From Nocardioides phosphati (lineage in GTDB: Bacteria > Actinomycetota > Actinomycetes > Propionibacteriales > Nocardioidaceae), in the NCBI RefSeq assembly GCF_014646375.1, contig NZ_BMNI01000003.1:255668-319667 (forward strand): 64,000 nt of DNA, given 5' to 3'. Shown here in pieces: positions 1-8,551 of the stretch (positions are counted from its first letter, which is position 1; each line of letters starts with the position of its first letter). The position numbers were made by a program, and so were the translations under genes. The notes under the pieces are model-generated. The model ran no database searches, had not been told where the DNA came from, and was given only the letters and a program-made list of their open reading frames with translations.

Positions 1-123
1 GGTGTCGCCCATGTCGCCGAACTTGCTGACGCGGAGGTCGCCGCCCAGGAAGGACTGGTAGAAGGCCATGGCCTCGGCGGCGTTGTCCTTGAAGTTGATG
101 TACGGGTTCAGGATGTTGGTCAT
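1..123 (-). CDS. VOC family (PhnB/glyoxalase-like) protein, N-terminal part only
   Basis: The first 41 codons of a minus-strand gene run off the window edge. The translation begins MTNILNPYINFKDNAAEAMA and continues with FYQSFLGGDL and KFGDMGD, which is the first beta-alpha-beta unit typical of PhnB-like (3-demethylubiquinone methyltransferase-like) vicinal oxygen chelate proteins. Such proteins are small cytosolic folds of varied and often unknown function. The start is the ATG at 123. The C-terminal two thirds lie outside the window, so no specific activity can be assigned. Confidence 0.75.
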   Translation of the reverse strand, partial: MTNILNPYINFKDNAAEAMAFYQSFLGGDLRVSKFGDMGDT

Positions 124-256
124 GGGGACAGCCAACACCTGACCACCGACAACGGTCGAGGCTTTCACCGACCCGACGGCACACCTTCAGCCGTACGACG
201 CACGAACGCCCGCCGGAAGCGTCTTCCCGCGGGCGTCGTACGTGTGTGTCTGGGGG

Positions 257-697
257 TCAGAGGGACTCGAGCTTCTCCTTGAGCGACTTCGTCGAAGCGC
301 CGGCAGCGATCTTGACGACCGGCTCGACGACCTTGCCGAGCGCCTTGCCGGCGATGCCGCCGCCGAGGTCGTAGTCCCAGGTGACCTTGATCTTGCAGGT
401 GGTGGCACCGGTGGGGGTGACCAGCCAGTGCGAGGTGTTCTTGATGCCCTTGAAGGAGTCGAGCACCATCAGCCGGCCCTCCTCGAACTCGATGACCTCG
501 AGGTGCGACTGGAGCTTGGCGCCGAGCTTGATCGTGCCGTCGAACTTCGCGCCGACGCCGCGGGTCTGCTCGGTCAGCGCCTTGAGCTCGCTGAGGCCGT
601 AGAGCCAGTCGGCGATCTTCGTGTAGTCGGAGAGGTACGCGAAGGCGACGTCGGAGGCGACGTTGACGTCGTTCTCCACGGAGACAGAGTTGGCCAT
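257..697 (-). CDS. SRPBCC family (START-like / polyketide cyclase-like) protein
   Basis: A 146-residue protein with the size and pattern of the SRPBCC helix-grip fold, which makes a hydrophobic ligand pocket. The N-terminal strand (SVSVENDVNVASDVAFAYLS) leads into the amphipathic helix around DYTKIADWLYG. The long C-terminal helix starts near GIAGKALGKVVEPVVK and ends KSLKEKLESL. There are no signal peptide or membrane segments, so it is probably cytosolic. Actinobacteria carry many such proteins, often of unknown ligand. It stands alone between the partial VOC gene and the SDR gene, both on the same strand. Family confidence is good; the function is unknown. Confidence 0.8.
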   Translation of the reverse strand: MANSVSVENDVNVASDVAFAYLSDYTKIADWLYGLSELKALTEQTRGVGAKFDGTIKLGAKLQSHLEVIEFEEGRLMVLDSFKGIKNTSHWLVTPTGATTCKIKVTWDYDLGGGIAGKALGKVVEPVVKIAAGASTKSLKEKLESL

Positions 698-755
698 GCC
701 GCGACCCTAGCCGGAAAGTGCGACTCGCTGTCGTACTGATCGGCCGTGTGCTCCA

Positions 756-2321
756 TCACCAGGGGCTGGGCTCGTAGTCCTTCACGAAGACGCCGTAGAT
801 GTCGTGGCCCTGCTCGCCCATGACGATCGGGTCGTAGACGCGGGCGGCGCCGTCGACCAGGTCGAGCGGGGCGTGCCAGCCCTCGGCGGCGATCCGGAGC
901 TTCTCGTAATGCGGCCGCTCGTCGGTGATCCAGCCGGTGTCGACGGCGGTCATCAGGATCCGGTCGGTCTCGAAGTACTCGCCCGCAGAGGTGCGCGTCA
1001 TCATGTTGAGCGCGGCCTTGGCCATGTTGGTGTGCGGGTGGCCCGGGCCCTTGTAGCGCCGCGAGAACTGCCCCTCCATGGCCGACACGTTGACGATGTA
1101 CGCGCGGCGCGCGCCGTTGGCGATCGCCTGGCGCATGGCGGGACGCAGGCGCGAGTTGATCAGGAAGGGCGCGATCGAGTTGCAGAACTGCACCTCGAGG
1201 AGCTCGAGAGGGTCGACCTCGTCGAGCACCTGGGTCCAGGAGTTGTTGTCCTGGATGTCGGGGATCAGGCCGCCGGCGTCGATCGCGGTGCCGGCCAGGT
1301 GCTGCTCGAGGCTCGCGTTGCCGGCCTTCAGTGCGAGGGCCGTCATCGACGCAGCGTTGTGGGCCGCGAGCGCCGCCTCGTGCGACTCGCCCTCGTGGTG
1401 CGCGACGGCGGTGTCGGCCAGGGCACCGGCGATCGCGGCGGGGTGTGCCTCGGAGATCCGGTCGAAGGTGACCATCTCCGGCAGGGCCTTGATGCCGAGC
1501 GACTCGGCGGTCCCGAGCGGTGCGTTCTCGCCGTCGATCAGGTGCGAGTAGGCGCCGGGGAGGCGGCGTACGGTCTGGCAGGCGTTGTTGATGATGATGT
1601 CGAGCGGGCCGTCGGCCGCGACGTCGTCGGTCAGCGAGATGACCTGCGTGGGGTCGCGCAGGTCGATGCCCACGACCTTGAGCCGGTCGATCCAGTCGGC
1701 GGAGTCCTCCATCGCGGCGAACCGGCGCACGGCGTCCTTGGGGAAGCGCGTCGTGATCGTCGTGTGCGCACCGTCGCGGAGCAGGCGCAGGGCGATGTAC
1801 ATGCCGATCTTGGAGCGGCCGCCGGTCAGCAGCGCGCGCTTGCCGGTGAGGTCGGTGCGCTGGTCGCGCTTCTCGTGGCTCTTGGCCGCGCAAGTCGGGC
1901 AGAGCCAGTGGTAGAACGCGTCGACGAGGGTGAAGTCCTGCTTGCAGATGTAGCAGCCGCGTGCGGTGATCAGCTCGCCCGCGAAGGCACCCTTAGCCGT
2001 CGAGACCAGCGGGATCCCGGCGGTCTCGTCGTCGATGCGCATCGGGGAGCCGGTCGCGGTCTTCTCGATGATCGCCTGGTCGTGCGCCTGCTTCTCCTGG
2101 CGGAGCTCCGAACGGCGCTGCTTCTTGATCAGCTTGTACATGTACGACGCGCCGCGCTTCATCGTGCGGACGTCCTCGTGCTCGGGGTCGAGCCGCGGGA
2201 TCTCGCTCAGCACCTTGAGGGCGATGCGCAGCTCTTCGGGGTCGATCCGCTCGAGCGGGGCGTCGTCGATCGGACCACCGAAGGGGTGGTCGTCCTGGGG
2301 CTGGTCGTCGCGGTGTGGCAC
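756..2321 (-). CDS. Atypical long SDR-family oxidoreductase with N-terminal zinc-ribbon-like segment
   Basis: A 521-residue protein, about twice the size of a classical SDR. Residues 1-150 are an extra region holding two CxxC pairs (C123/C126 and C141/C144) that look like a zinc ribbon. The Rossmann part starts near residue 160 with LLTGGRSKIG, a variant of TGxxxGxG, and continues with IIINNAC near 245. The active-site region has NVSAMEG (411-417), but where YxxxK is expected the sequence is TNMAK (431-435), so the catalytic Tyr is replaced by Thr while the Lys is kept. Either chemistry differs or another Tyr substitutes. The start is the ATG at 2321. Substrate unknown. Confidence 0.8.
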   Translation of the reverse strand: MPHRDDQPQDDHPFGGPIDDAPLERIDPEELRIALKVLSEIPRLDPEHEDVRTMKRGASYMYKLIKKQRRSELRQEKQAHDQAIIEKTATGSPMRIDDETAGIPLVSTAKGAFAGELITARGCYICKQDFTLVDAFYHWLCPTCAAKSHEKRDQRTDLTGKRALLTGGRSKIGMYIALRLLRDGAHTTITTRFPKDAVRRFAAMEDSADWIDRLKVVGIDLRDPTQVISLTDDVAADGPLDIIINNACQTVRRLPGAYSHLIDGENAPLGTAESLGIKALPEMVTFDRISEAHPAAIAGALADTAVAHHEGESHEAALAAHNAASMTALALKAGNASLEQHLAGTAIDAGGLIPDIQDNNSWTQVLDEVDPLELLEVQFCNSIAPFLINSRLRPAMRQAIANGARRAYIVNVSAMEGQFSRRYKGPGHPHTNMAKAALNMMTRTSAGEYFETDRILMTAVDTGWITDERPHYEKLRIAAEGWHAPLDLVDGAARVYDPIVMGEQGHDIYGVFVKDYEPSPW

Positions 2322-2654
2322 GGCCGAATCGTACGGCGCGGCGCGGGGTCGCCCCGAAACGGCGACGGGGCCGCAAAGCGGAGGGCCCGAAATACATTCG
2401 AGCCCGTCTCGGCCAGCGGGAGGGAGGGAGTGCTGGCGGAGACGGGCTCGACGGTCAGGGAACTGGGAGGGAGGTTGTTCCCCGACCGTTGTGCCTTGAT
2501 AAACGCGGCGCGGAGCCGGGGGTTACGCAGGTTCTGAAAAAAGTTTTGAGGAGTTTTCGCGCGGCCCCTCGCTCCTCAGCCCGGCCGCCTTCGGCGGCGG
2601 GACCTCGTCGCTCGCCACACGTCGACGAGCAAGCTCGCGACGCGGGCTCGCTCC
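2322..2654. other. Gene-free stretch between SDR and MMPL genes, with hairpins
   Basis: No credible coding frame. From the MMPL end it holds a small GC hairpin with a UUCG-type loop (about 2583-2600), a CGAGCAAGCTCG palindrome (about 2628-2639, also seen near 4915), an A/T-rich patch (about 2537-2560) that could serve a minus-strand promoter, and the long stem-loop at 2399-2450. It probably carries the MMPL terminator and the SDR promoter/leader. Confidence 0.5.
2399..2450. other. Long stem-loop with purine-rich loop upstream of the SDR gene
   Basis: CGAGCCCGTCTC at 2399-2410 is fully complementary to GAGACGGGCTCG at 2439-2450. After one G/G mismatch the pairing continues with GCCAGC (2412-2417) against GCTGGC (2432-2437). 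The loop is GGGAGGGAGGGAGT. The stem is 19 bp with one mismatch. On the minus strand it sits about 80 nt before the SDR start, so it is either a terminator for the gene upstream or part of the SDR leader. There is no clear U-tract. Confidence 0.6.
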
Positions 2655-4790
2655 TCAGCCCTCGCGGATCCCGAAGCGGTCGTGGAGGCGCCGGAGGGGG
2701 CCCGGCGCCCACCAGTTCGCCTCGCCCAGGAGCCGCATCAGCGACGGCACGAGGAGCGCCCGGACGATCGTGGCGTCGATGAGCACCGCGAGCGCCATGC
2801 CGACCGAGATCTGCTTCATGAAGAAGACCGGGCTCACCGCGAAGGCCGCGAAGACGACCGCGATCATCACGGCGGCGGCACTGATGATGCGGCCGGTCCG
2901 GGCCATGCCCTGGGCGACGGCCTCGGTGTTGTCGAGCCCGCTGTCGCGCAGCTCCTTGATCCGCGCCATGACCAGGACGGCGTAGTCGGTCGCCAGGGCG
3001 AAGGTCACCACGAAGAGGAAGACCATCGACGTGACCTCGACGGAGTACGGCCCCGGGTAGTCGATCAGGCTGCTGCCGACCTTCTTCTCGAAGACGATCA
3101 CGAGGATGCCGAGCGTGGTGCTCAGCGTCAGCGCGTTCATCAGCAGCGTCTTGAACGGCAGCAGCACCGAGCCGGTGAGCAGGAAGAGCAGCAGCAGCGT
3201 CAGCAGCACGATCACCGCGATCACCAGCGGTGCATTGCTGGCGAGCGAGTCCTTCTGGTCGATGAACCGCGCGGTGTTGCCGGTGACCAGCAGCTCCTGG
3301 CCGTGGGCCACGTCGAGGGCGCGGATCTTCGTCAGCGACGCCTGTGCCCCGTCGTCCAGGGCCGGTACGTCGAACGAGGCCGTCGCGTAGGCCAGCCCGT
3401 TCGTCGTACGGGCGAAGGGGGTGACGGAGACGACGTGGTCGACGTCCGCGATCTCCCGGCGCAGGGTGCCGAGCTCGGCGTCGGAGGCACCGCCGGTGAC
3501 GGTGAGGGAGATGCCCTCGGTGACGGCGCGCGGGTAGTGCGCGTCGAGGTACTTGATCACGCCGTAGGACTGCTGGCCCGGCGGGACCGCCTGGGCGCTC
3601 GGGCCCGTCAGGTGCGTGCCGAGCAGCGGGAAGGCGACCGCGAGCAGGATCGTCGTGGTCGAGACCGCGACGAGGACCGGGCGCTTCATCACGCCGTGGG
3701 CGAGCCGGAGCCAGCCGGTGGAGGCGTCGGAGACGGCGGGGCCGCGGCGGATCGACCACTTGTTGATGTGCGGGCCGAGCCACGCGAGCAGCGCCGGGAC
3801 GACGAGGACCGCCATCGTCGCGGAGAGGATGCCGACCAGGCCGCCGGCGACCCCGATCGAGTAGAGGAAGCGCTGCGGCATCAGCGTCAGCGCGGCCATC
3901 GCGCCGGCCACGGTGAGGCCGGAGAAGACCGCCGTGCGGCCGGCCGAGGCGACGGTGTTGCGCAGGGCCAGCTCGGTGTAGCCGTGGCGGGCGACCTCCT
4001 CGCGGTGGCGCGAGATCAGCAGCAGCGCGTAGTCGACCGCGAGGCCGAGCGAGAGGGCCGTTGCGATGTTGAGCGCGAAGAGCGAGGTGCCGGTGAACGT
4101 CGCCAGGATCCGCAGGCCGAGGAGCGTGCCGACGATCGCCAGGCCCCCCACGATCAGCGGGATGAACATCGCCACGACCGAGCGGAAGACGAGGAGCAGG
4201 AGGATGCCGAGGATCGGGAAAGCGATCAGCTCGGCGTTGTTGAGGTCCTTGCGGGTCTGGTCGTTGACCTCGTTGAACGCCGGCGCATAGCCGCCGTAGC
4301 CGACGTCGAGCGTCGTCGACGTGACCAGCGTGCGCACCGACTCGTCGGCGATGCCGCCCTTGTCCTCGATGTCGGGGTCGGTCAGGTGCGCCCCGAGCAC
4401 GAGCGAGCGCCCGTCGGCGGCCACCAGGCCGGTCTTCGCGGGGTCGGGTGCCGCCAGCGGGTTGTCGACCTTGCCGACGTACGCGCCCTTGGCGAGCTGG
4501 GTGGCGAGCCGGTCGACCTCGGTGACGACCGCGGGGTCGTGGAGGTCGAGCCGGCCGCCGTCCTTCGCGCGCACCAGCACGACGAGACTGGGCTCGGCGG
4601 TGTACCCGAGGTCGTCGGCGAGCACCCGCCCCGCACGCTCGCTCTGCGAGGCGGGGTCGGCGAACCCGGCTGCCTCGAGGTGGTGCTCCACGTCGTGGCC
4701 GAAGAAGCCCGCGACGGCGGCGAAGAGGAGGACGGCCGCGAGTACGGCGCGGGGCCGGCGCCACGTGAGGGCGCTGATGCGATCGAGCAT
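2655..4790 (-). CDS. MMPL family transporter (RND superfamily)
   Basis: A 711-residue polytopic membrane protein of the MMPL type, related to exporters of lipids and other hydrophobic compounds in actinobacteria. The layout is one N-terminal membrane segment (RRPRAVLAAVLLFAAVAGFF), a periplasmic loop with YTAEPSLVVLVRAKDG, a first membrane block holding GLAVDYALLLISRHREE, a second loop, and a second block holding FALATDYAVLVMARIKE. The paired GLAVDYA/LATDYAV motifs carry the proton-relay Asp. I chose the ATG at 4790 (MLDRISALTWRRP) because the 40 codons upstream are low quality and the protein then starts just before the first membrane helix. Substrate unknown. Confidence 0.87.
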   Translation of the reverse strand: MLDRISALTWRRPRAVLAAVLLFAAVAGFFGHDVEHHLEAAGFADPASQSERAGRVLADDLGYTAEPSLVVLVRAKDGGRLDLHDPAVVTEVDRLATQLAKGAYVGKVDNPLAAPDPAKTGLVAADGRSLVLGAHLTDPDIEDKGGIADESVRTLVTSTTLDVGYGGYAPAFNEVNDQTRKDLNNAELIAFPILGILLLLVFRSVVAMFIPLIVGGLAIVGTLLGLRILATFTGTSLFALNIATALSLGLAVDYALLLISRHREEVARHGYTELALRNTVASAGRTAVFSGLTVAGAMAALTLMPQRFLYSIGVAGGLVGILSATMAVLVVPALLAWLGPHINKWSIRRGPAVSDASTGWLRLAHGVMKRPVLVAVSTTTILLAVAFPLLGTHLTGPSAQAVPPGQQSYGVIKYLDAHYPRAVTEGISLTVTGGASDAELGTLRREIADVDHVVSVTPFARTTNGLAYATASFDVPALDDGAQASLTKIRALDVAHGQELLVTGNTARFIDQKDSLASNAPLVIAVIVLLTLLLLFLLTGSVLLPFKTLLMNALTLSTTLGILVIVFEKKVGSSLIDYPGPYSVEVTSMVFLFVVTFALATDYAVLVMARIKELRDSGLDNTEAVAQGMARTGRIISAAAVMIAVVFAAFAVSPVFFMKQISVGMALAVLIDATIVRALLVPSLMRLLGEANWWAPGPLRRLHDRFGIREG

Positions 4791-4943
4791 GGCGGGCAAC
4801 GTAGTCCCTGCCCGGCCTGAGTGCGCCCGCCTTCGTGGAAGACGTCGACGAGCGCACCCGAGGCGCGTCAGACCAGCGGCTTCGCCGCAGTGTTCAATCG
4901 CCTCGGCCACGGACGAGCAAGCTCGCCGTGGCGCTCGGCTCGA

Positions 4944-5120
4944 TCACACCTCTACGACCGCCGCGCCGTCGGCGGCGCGCTGGACGGCCTCGCAGCCCTT
5001 GATCGCTGCGGACTTGGTCTCGTAGTCCTCGCCGACCGCGACCACCTGGCCGTTGCTGGCCTTCAGGCGGAACCGGAACTTGCCGGCCTTGTCCTCGTAG
5101 ACCTCGAACTTCCCTGCCAT
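4944..5120 (-). CDS. YegP-like DUF1508 small protein
   Basis: A 58-residue protein with the full DUF1508 pattern: KFEVYEDKAGKFRFRLKASN, GQVVAVGEDYETKSAAIKG and a short C-terminal tail. Members fold as a small beta-sheet domain; the function is not established. The ATG at 5120 follows GGAAGGTGATGGC, giving a GGAAGG ribosome site. It is divergent from the SDR gene at 5301, leaving about 180 bp that must hold both promoters. The match to the family is strong despite the small size. Confidence 0.85.
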   Translation of the reverse strand: MAGKFEVYEDKAGKFRFRLKASNGQVVAVGEDYETKSAAIKGCEAVQRAADGAAVVEV

Positions 5121-5300
5121 GCCATCACCTTCCGAAAGCGTCTCACTGCGAAAGATCGGAGCCTGCGCTCCGGCTGGGCGGTGCCCGGAGCGAGTCGACC
5201 ACGCAGGGTCCGCGCAGGCAAGGGCTGGCGAGTGAAGGTTTCCTGAGCGCGCGGCCGGAGGGGCTGCCGCGGCACCGGAGCGACCGCCTACGCTCGCGCC

Positions 5301-6056
5301 ATGACCACTGGGACCATCCTGATCACCGGCGCGAGCTCGGGCCTCGGCGCCGAGATGGCGCGGCAGTTCGCCGACCTCGGCTACGACCTGGCGATCACCG
5401 CCCGGCGTACGGACCGGCTCGACGAGCTCAAGGCCGAGATCACCGCGAAGCACCCGGACCGGCGCGTGCTCACGAAGGCGCTCGACGTCACCGACGACGA
5501 CGCCGTCTTCCGTGTCTTCAAGGAGGTCGCGGCGGAGCTCGGCACGCTCGACCGGGTCATCATCAACGCCGGCCTCGGCAAGGGGGCGCCGCTCGGCAAG
5601 GGCCGCTACGACGCCAACAAGGCCACGGCGATGACCAACTTCGTCGCCGCGCTCGCCCAGACCGAGGCGGCGATGGAGATCTTCCGCGCGCAGAAGTCCG
5701 GCCACCTCGTGATGATCAGCTCCGTCTCCGCGATGCGCGGCATGCGCTCCGCCATCACGACGTACGCCGCGACGAAGGCCGGCGTCGCCGCGCTCGCCGA
5801 GGGCCTGATCAACGAGAACGTGAAGGCCAAGGGCATCGACGTCTCGATCATCTACCCGGGCTACATCCGCTCGGAGATGAACGACAAGGTCGAGCAGAAG
5901 GTCCGGTTCATGGTCGACACCGAGACCGGCGTCCGCTCGATCGTCGCCGCGATCGAGAAGCGCAAGGAGAAGGCGCTCGTCCCGTCGTGGCCGTGGGTCC
6001 CGCTCGGCTTCGCGCTGAAGAACGCCCCGATGTCGGTGGTCCGCAAGCTCTTCTGA
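5301..6056 (+). CDS. SDR family NAD(P)-dependent oxidoreductase
   Basis: A classical short-chain dehydrogenase of 251 residues. It has the cofactor motif TGASSGLG near residue 10, ARRTDR after the second strand (which favours NADPH), INAGLG near 91, the catalytic Ser in MISSVSAMRG near 140, and YAATKAG with the catalytic Tyr and Lys near 155. The C-terminal part after IYPGYIRSEMNDK resembles the YdfG/DltE-like group. It is cytosolic and single-domain, with no partner genes that fix the substrate. The start at 5301 fits the SDR N-terminus closely. Confidence 0.88.
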   Translation: MTTGTILITGASSGLGAEMARQFADLGYDLAITARRTDRLDELKAEITAKHPDRRVLTKALDVTDDDAVFRVFKEVAAELGTLDRVIINAGLGKGAPLGKGRYDANKATAMTNFVAALAQTEAAMEIFRAQKSGHLVMISSVSAMRGMRSAITTYAATKAGVAALAEGLINENVKAKGIDVSIIYPGYIRSEMNDKVEQKVRFMVDTETGVRSIVAAIEKRKEKALVPSWPWVPLGFALKNAPMSVVRKLF

Positions 6057-6100
6057 CGCACCGGGCGTGTGCCCCGCGCGGCTGCGGGTAACGCACCGTC

Positions 6101-6340
6101 ATGAGCGAGCAGACGAACGACGCGACGAACGGCGCAGCCGACGGCGGGATCGGCCCCGACGACTGGACCGACGAGCCCACCGGCGACGGCGGCTCGACCG
6201 GTGCGGGGTCGACGGGCGGCGACCGGATGGCCGAGGAGGGCGAGACCGACGACGCTGCGGTGGTCAGCGGCGGTGGGGTCGTGGAGCGTGACGACGTGGA
6301 CCCCGACGACGCTGCCGAGTCGGCCACGAGCCTCGACTGA
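6101..6340 (+). CDS. Small acidic, probably disordered hypothetical protein
   Basis: A 79-residue frame very rich in Asp, Glu, Gly, Ser and Thr, with no hydrophobic core, membrane segment or Cys. Runs such as DDWTDEPTGDGGSTGAGS and DDVDPDDAAESATSLD indicate an intrinsically disordered acidic protein. It lies between the SDR and the RNA helicase on the same strand. I do not recognise a family. Weak composition evidence is the only support; the third-position GC pattern fits a real gene. Confidence 0.5.
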   Translation: MSEQTNDATNGAADGGIGPDDWTDEPTGDGGSTGAGSTGGDRMAEEGETDDAAVVSGGGVVERDDVDPDDAAESATSLD

Positions 6341-6416
6341 GGAGGCCGTCCGGCGTGTCGGGACTCACCGCGATCGGGAATCGTCGTATAAGCCCCCGGC
6401 CCACTACCCTTGACCG

Positions 6417-8339
6417 GTGAGTGACCTTGTGAATGACGTTGATGCTGCCGTGACCGAGCCTGCCGAGGCGGTCGCCGAGACGGTGAAGTTCGCCGACCTC
6501 GGCCTTGACGAGCGGGTCCTCAAGGCGCTGAAGGACGTCGGCTACGAGACGCCGTCCGCCATCCAGGAGCAGACCATCCCGCCGCTGCTCGAGGGCCGCG
6601 ACGTCATGGGCCTGGCGCAGACCGGCACCGGCAAGACCGCGGCGTTCGCGCTGCCGATCCTGTCGCAGCTCGACGTCTCCCAGAAGACTCCGCAGGCGCT
6701 CGTCCTGGCCCCGACCCGTGAGCTCGCGCTCCAGGTCTGCGAGGCGTTCGAGAAGTACGCCAGCGGCATCAAGGGCGTGCACGTCCTCCCCGTCTACGGC
6801 GGTCAGGGCTACGGCGTCCAGCTCTCCGCGCTGCGCCGCGGCGTCCACATCGTCGTCGGCACCCCCGGCCGGATCATGGACCACCTCGAGAAGGGCACGC
6901 TCGACCTCTCCGAGCTCCGCTTCCTGGTCCTCGACGAGGCCGACGAGATGCTCAACATGGGCTTCGCCGAGGACGTCGAGACGATCCTCAAGGACACTCC
7001 GTCCGACAAGCAGGTCGCGCTCTTCTCGGCCACCATGCCGAGCTCGATCCGTCGCATGTCGAAGCAGTACATGAACGACCCGATCGAGATCCAGGTCAAG
7101 AACAAGACCGCGACCGCCACCAACATCACGCAGCGCTACCTGATGGTCTCGTTCCCGCAGAAGGTCGACGCGCTCACGCGGATCTTCGAGGTCGAGAACT
7201 TCGAGGCGATGATCGTCTTCGTCCGCACCAAGCAGGCCACCGAGGAGGTCGCGGAGAAGCTCCGCGCCCGTGGTTTCTCGGCCGCCGCGATCAACGGTGA
7301 CGTCGCCCAGGCCCAGCGTGAGCGCACGGTCAACCAGCTCAAGTCCGGCAAGCTCGACATCCTCGTCGCGACCGACGTCGCCGCCCGCGGCCTCGACGTC
7401 GACCGGATCACCCACGTCGTCAACTTCGACATCCCGACGGACCCCGAGTCCTACGTCCACCGCATCGGCCGCACCGGCCGCGCCGGCCGCAAGGGCGACT
7501 CGATCTCGTTCGTGACCCCGCGCGAGCGTGGCCTGCTGCGGATGATCGAGAAGCACACCAAGTCCCCGATGGCGCTGATGGACCTCCCGTCCGTCGATGA
7601 CATCAACGCCACCCGCCTGGCCCGCTTCGACGAGGCGATCACCGAGGCGCTGCAGGGCGAGAAGATCGCGGAGTACCGCGACGTCATCGCGCACTACGTC
7701 AAGAACAACGACGTCCCGGAGGCCGACGTGGCCGCCGCGCTCGCCGTCGTCCTCCAGGGCGAGACGCCGCTGCTGCTCAACGAGCGCGACATGCCCAAGG
7801 TCAACACCGTCTCCGCCGACCGCCCCGACCGTGGCGACCGCCCGGACCGTGGCGCGCGCGGCGAGTTCGGCGCCAAGGACCGCGGCCCGCGCGAGAACCG
7901 CAGCGGCGTCCAGCTCGCGACGTACCGCATCAACGTGGGCAAGCGGCACAAGGTCGAGCCCCGCCAGATCGTCGGTGCGCTCGCCAACGAGGGCGGCCTG
8001 CGTCGCAGCGACTTCGGCAAGATCCAGATCCGCCCGGACTTCTCGCTCGTCGAGCTGCCCGCGGACATCAGCCAGGAGACCTACCGCCTGCTCGAGCAGA
8101 CCCGGATCTCCGGCAAGCTCATCGAGCTCGCCCCCGACAAGGGCCCGGGCATCCGCAGCTCCGCTCCGAACCGCGGCTACGGCGACAAGTCGTCGTACGG
8201 CGACCGTGGCCCCCGCAAGTCCTACGGTGACCGCGACGACCGCGGCCCGCGCAAGGACTGGGGCGACAAGCCGCGCTCGAGCGACCGCAGCGGCGCCGAG
8301 TCGGCCTGGGCCGAGAAGAAGCCCCGTCACAAGAACTGA
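6417..8339 (+). CDS. deaD: DeaD/CsdA-type DEAD-box RNA helicase
   Basis: A 640-residue ATP-dependent RNA helicase. The Q motif is near 25-50 (KFADLGLD to PSAIQEQ). Motif I AQTGTGKT is at 67-74, motif Ia is APTREL, motif II DEAD is at 173-176, motif III is SAT, and motif VI is HRIGRTGRAGR. After the two RecA lobes comes a DbpA-type RNA-binding domain (YRINVGKRHKVEPRQIVGAL through KIQIRPDFSLVELP) and an Arg/Gly/Asp/Ser-rich basic tail. This order matches DeaD, which works in ribosome assembly and RNA turnover, often in the cold. The GTG at 6417 is the first sensible start, just before the helicase core. Confidence 0.92.
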   Translation: MSDLVNDVDAAVTEPAEAVAETVKFADLGLDERVLKALKDVGYETPSAIQEQTIPPLLEGRDVMGLAQTGTGKTAAFALPILSQLDVSQKTPQALVLAPTRELALQVCEAFEKYASGIKGVHVLPVYGGQGYGVQLSALRRGVHIVVGTPGRIMDHLEKGTLDLSELRFLVLDEADEMLNMGFAEDVETILKDTPSDKQVALFSATMPSSIRRMSKQYMNDPIEIQVKNKTATATNITQRYLMVSFPQKVDALTRIFEVENFEAMIVFVRTKQATEEVAEKLRARGFSAAAINGDVAQAQRERTVNQLKSGKLDILVATDVAARGLDVDRITHVVNFDIPTDPESYVHRIGRTGRAGRKGDSISFVTPRERGLLRMIEKHTKSPMALMDLPSVDDINATRLARFDEAITEALQGEKIAEYRDVIAHYVKNNDVPEADVAAALAVVLQGETPLLLNERDMPKVNTVSADRPDRGDRPDRGARGEFGAKDRGPRENRSGVQLATYRINVGKRHKVEPRQIVGALANEGGLRRSDFGKIQIRPDFSLVELPADISQETYRLLEQTRISGKLIELAPDKGPGIRSSAPNRGYGDKSSYGDRGPRKSYGDRDDRGPRKDWGDKPRSSDRSGAESAWAEKKPRHKN

Positions 8340-8358
8340 CGCCCCTCAGCCAGATCGC

Positions 8359-8412
8359 CGAGACGTCGCGTGCGCGCAGGAACCCTGCGAGCGCGCGGCG
8401 TCTCTGCGCATT
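8359..8412 (+). terminator. Possible terminator after the DEAD-box helicase
   Basis: Downstream of the helicase stop, AGACGTCGCGTGCGCGC can pair with GAGCGCGCGGCGTCT with several G-U pairs, and is followed by TGCGCATTT. The imperfect stem and short T-run make this a moderate call. Confidence 0.4.
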
Positions 8413-8456
8413 TGTGGTGCCGTCCCGGCATGTCCCGATGTGGCGCGCACGACAAG

Positions 8457-8490
8457 TAGATGACTTATCATCTAACTAGATGACGTGTCA
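8457..8490. promoter_or_regulatory. MarR-type operator candidate upstream of doxX
   Basis: TAGATGA (8457-8463) and TCATCTA (8468-8474) form a 7-bp inverted repeat around CTTA. A third TAGATGA half follows at 8477-8483, with TGTCA after it. Winged-helix MarR-family proteins commonly bind TAGATGA-like inverted repeats, and DoxX genes are often under such control. The site is about 80 bp before the doxX start, in an unusually AT-rich island. No MarR gene is visible nearby, so the regulator would act from elsewhere. Confidence 0.5.
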
Positions 8491-8551
8491 CCATTGAGTC
8501 ATCGAGGCGGCCGCACGGCCGCCGGAAGAAACTCATCCGGAGGTACACCCC

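Noticed and set aside
2682..4820. Plus-strand open frame of 712 codons opposite the MMPL gene
   Set aside because: Highly charged, Arg/Asp/Glu/Gln-rich shadow of a membrane protein gene.
4911..4935. GACGAGCAAGCTCGC shared with 2625-2640
   Set aside because: A short palindrome shared by two places; too short and GC-biased to claim a repeat family from this window.
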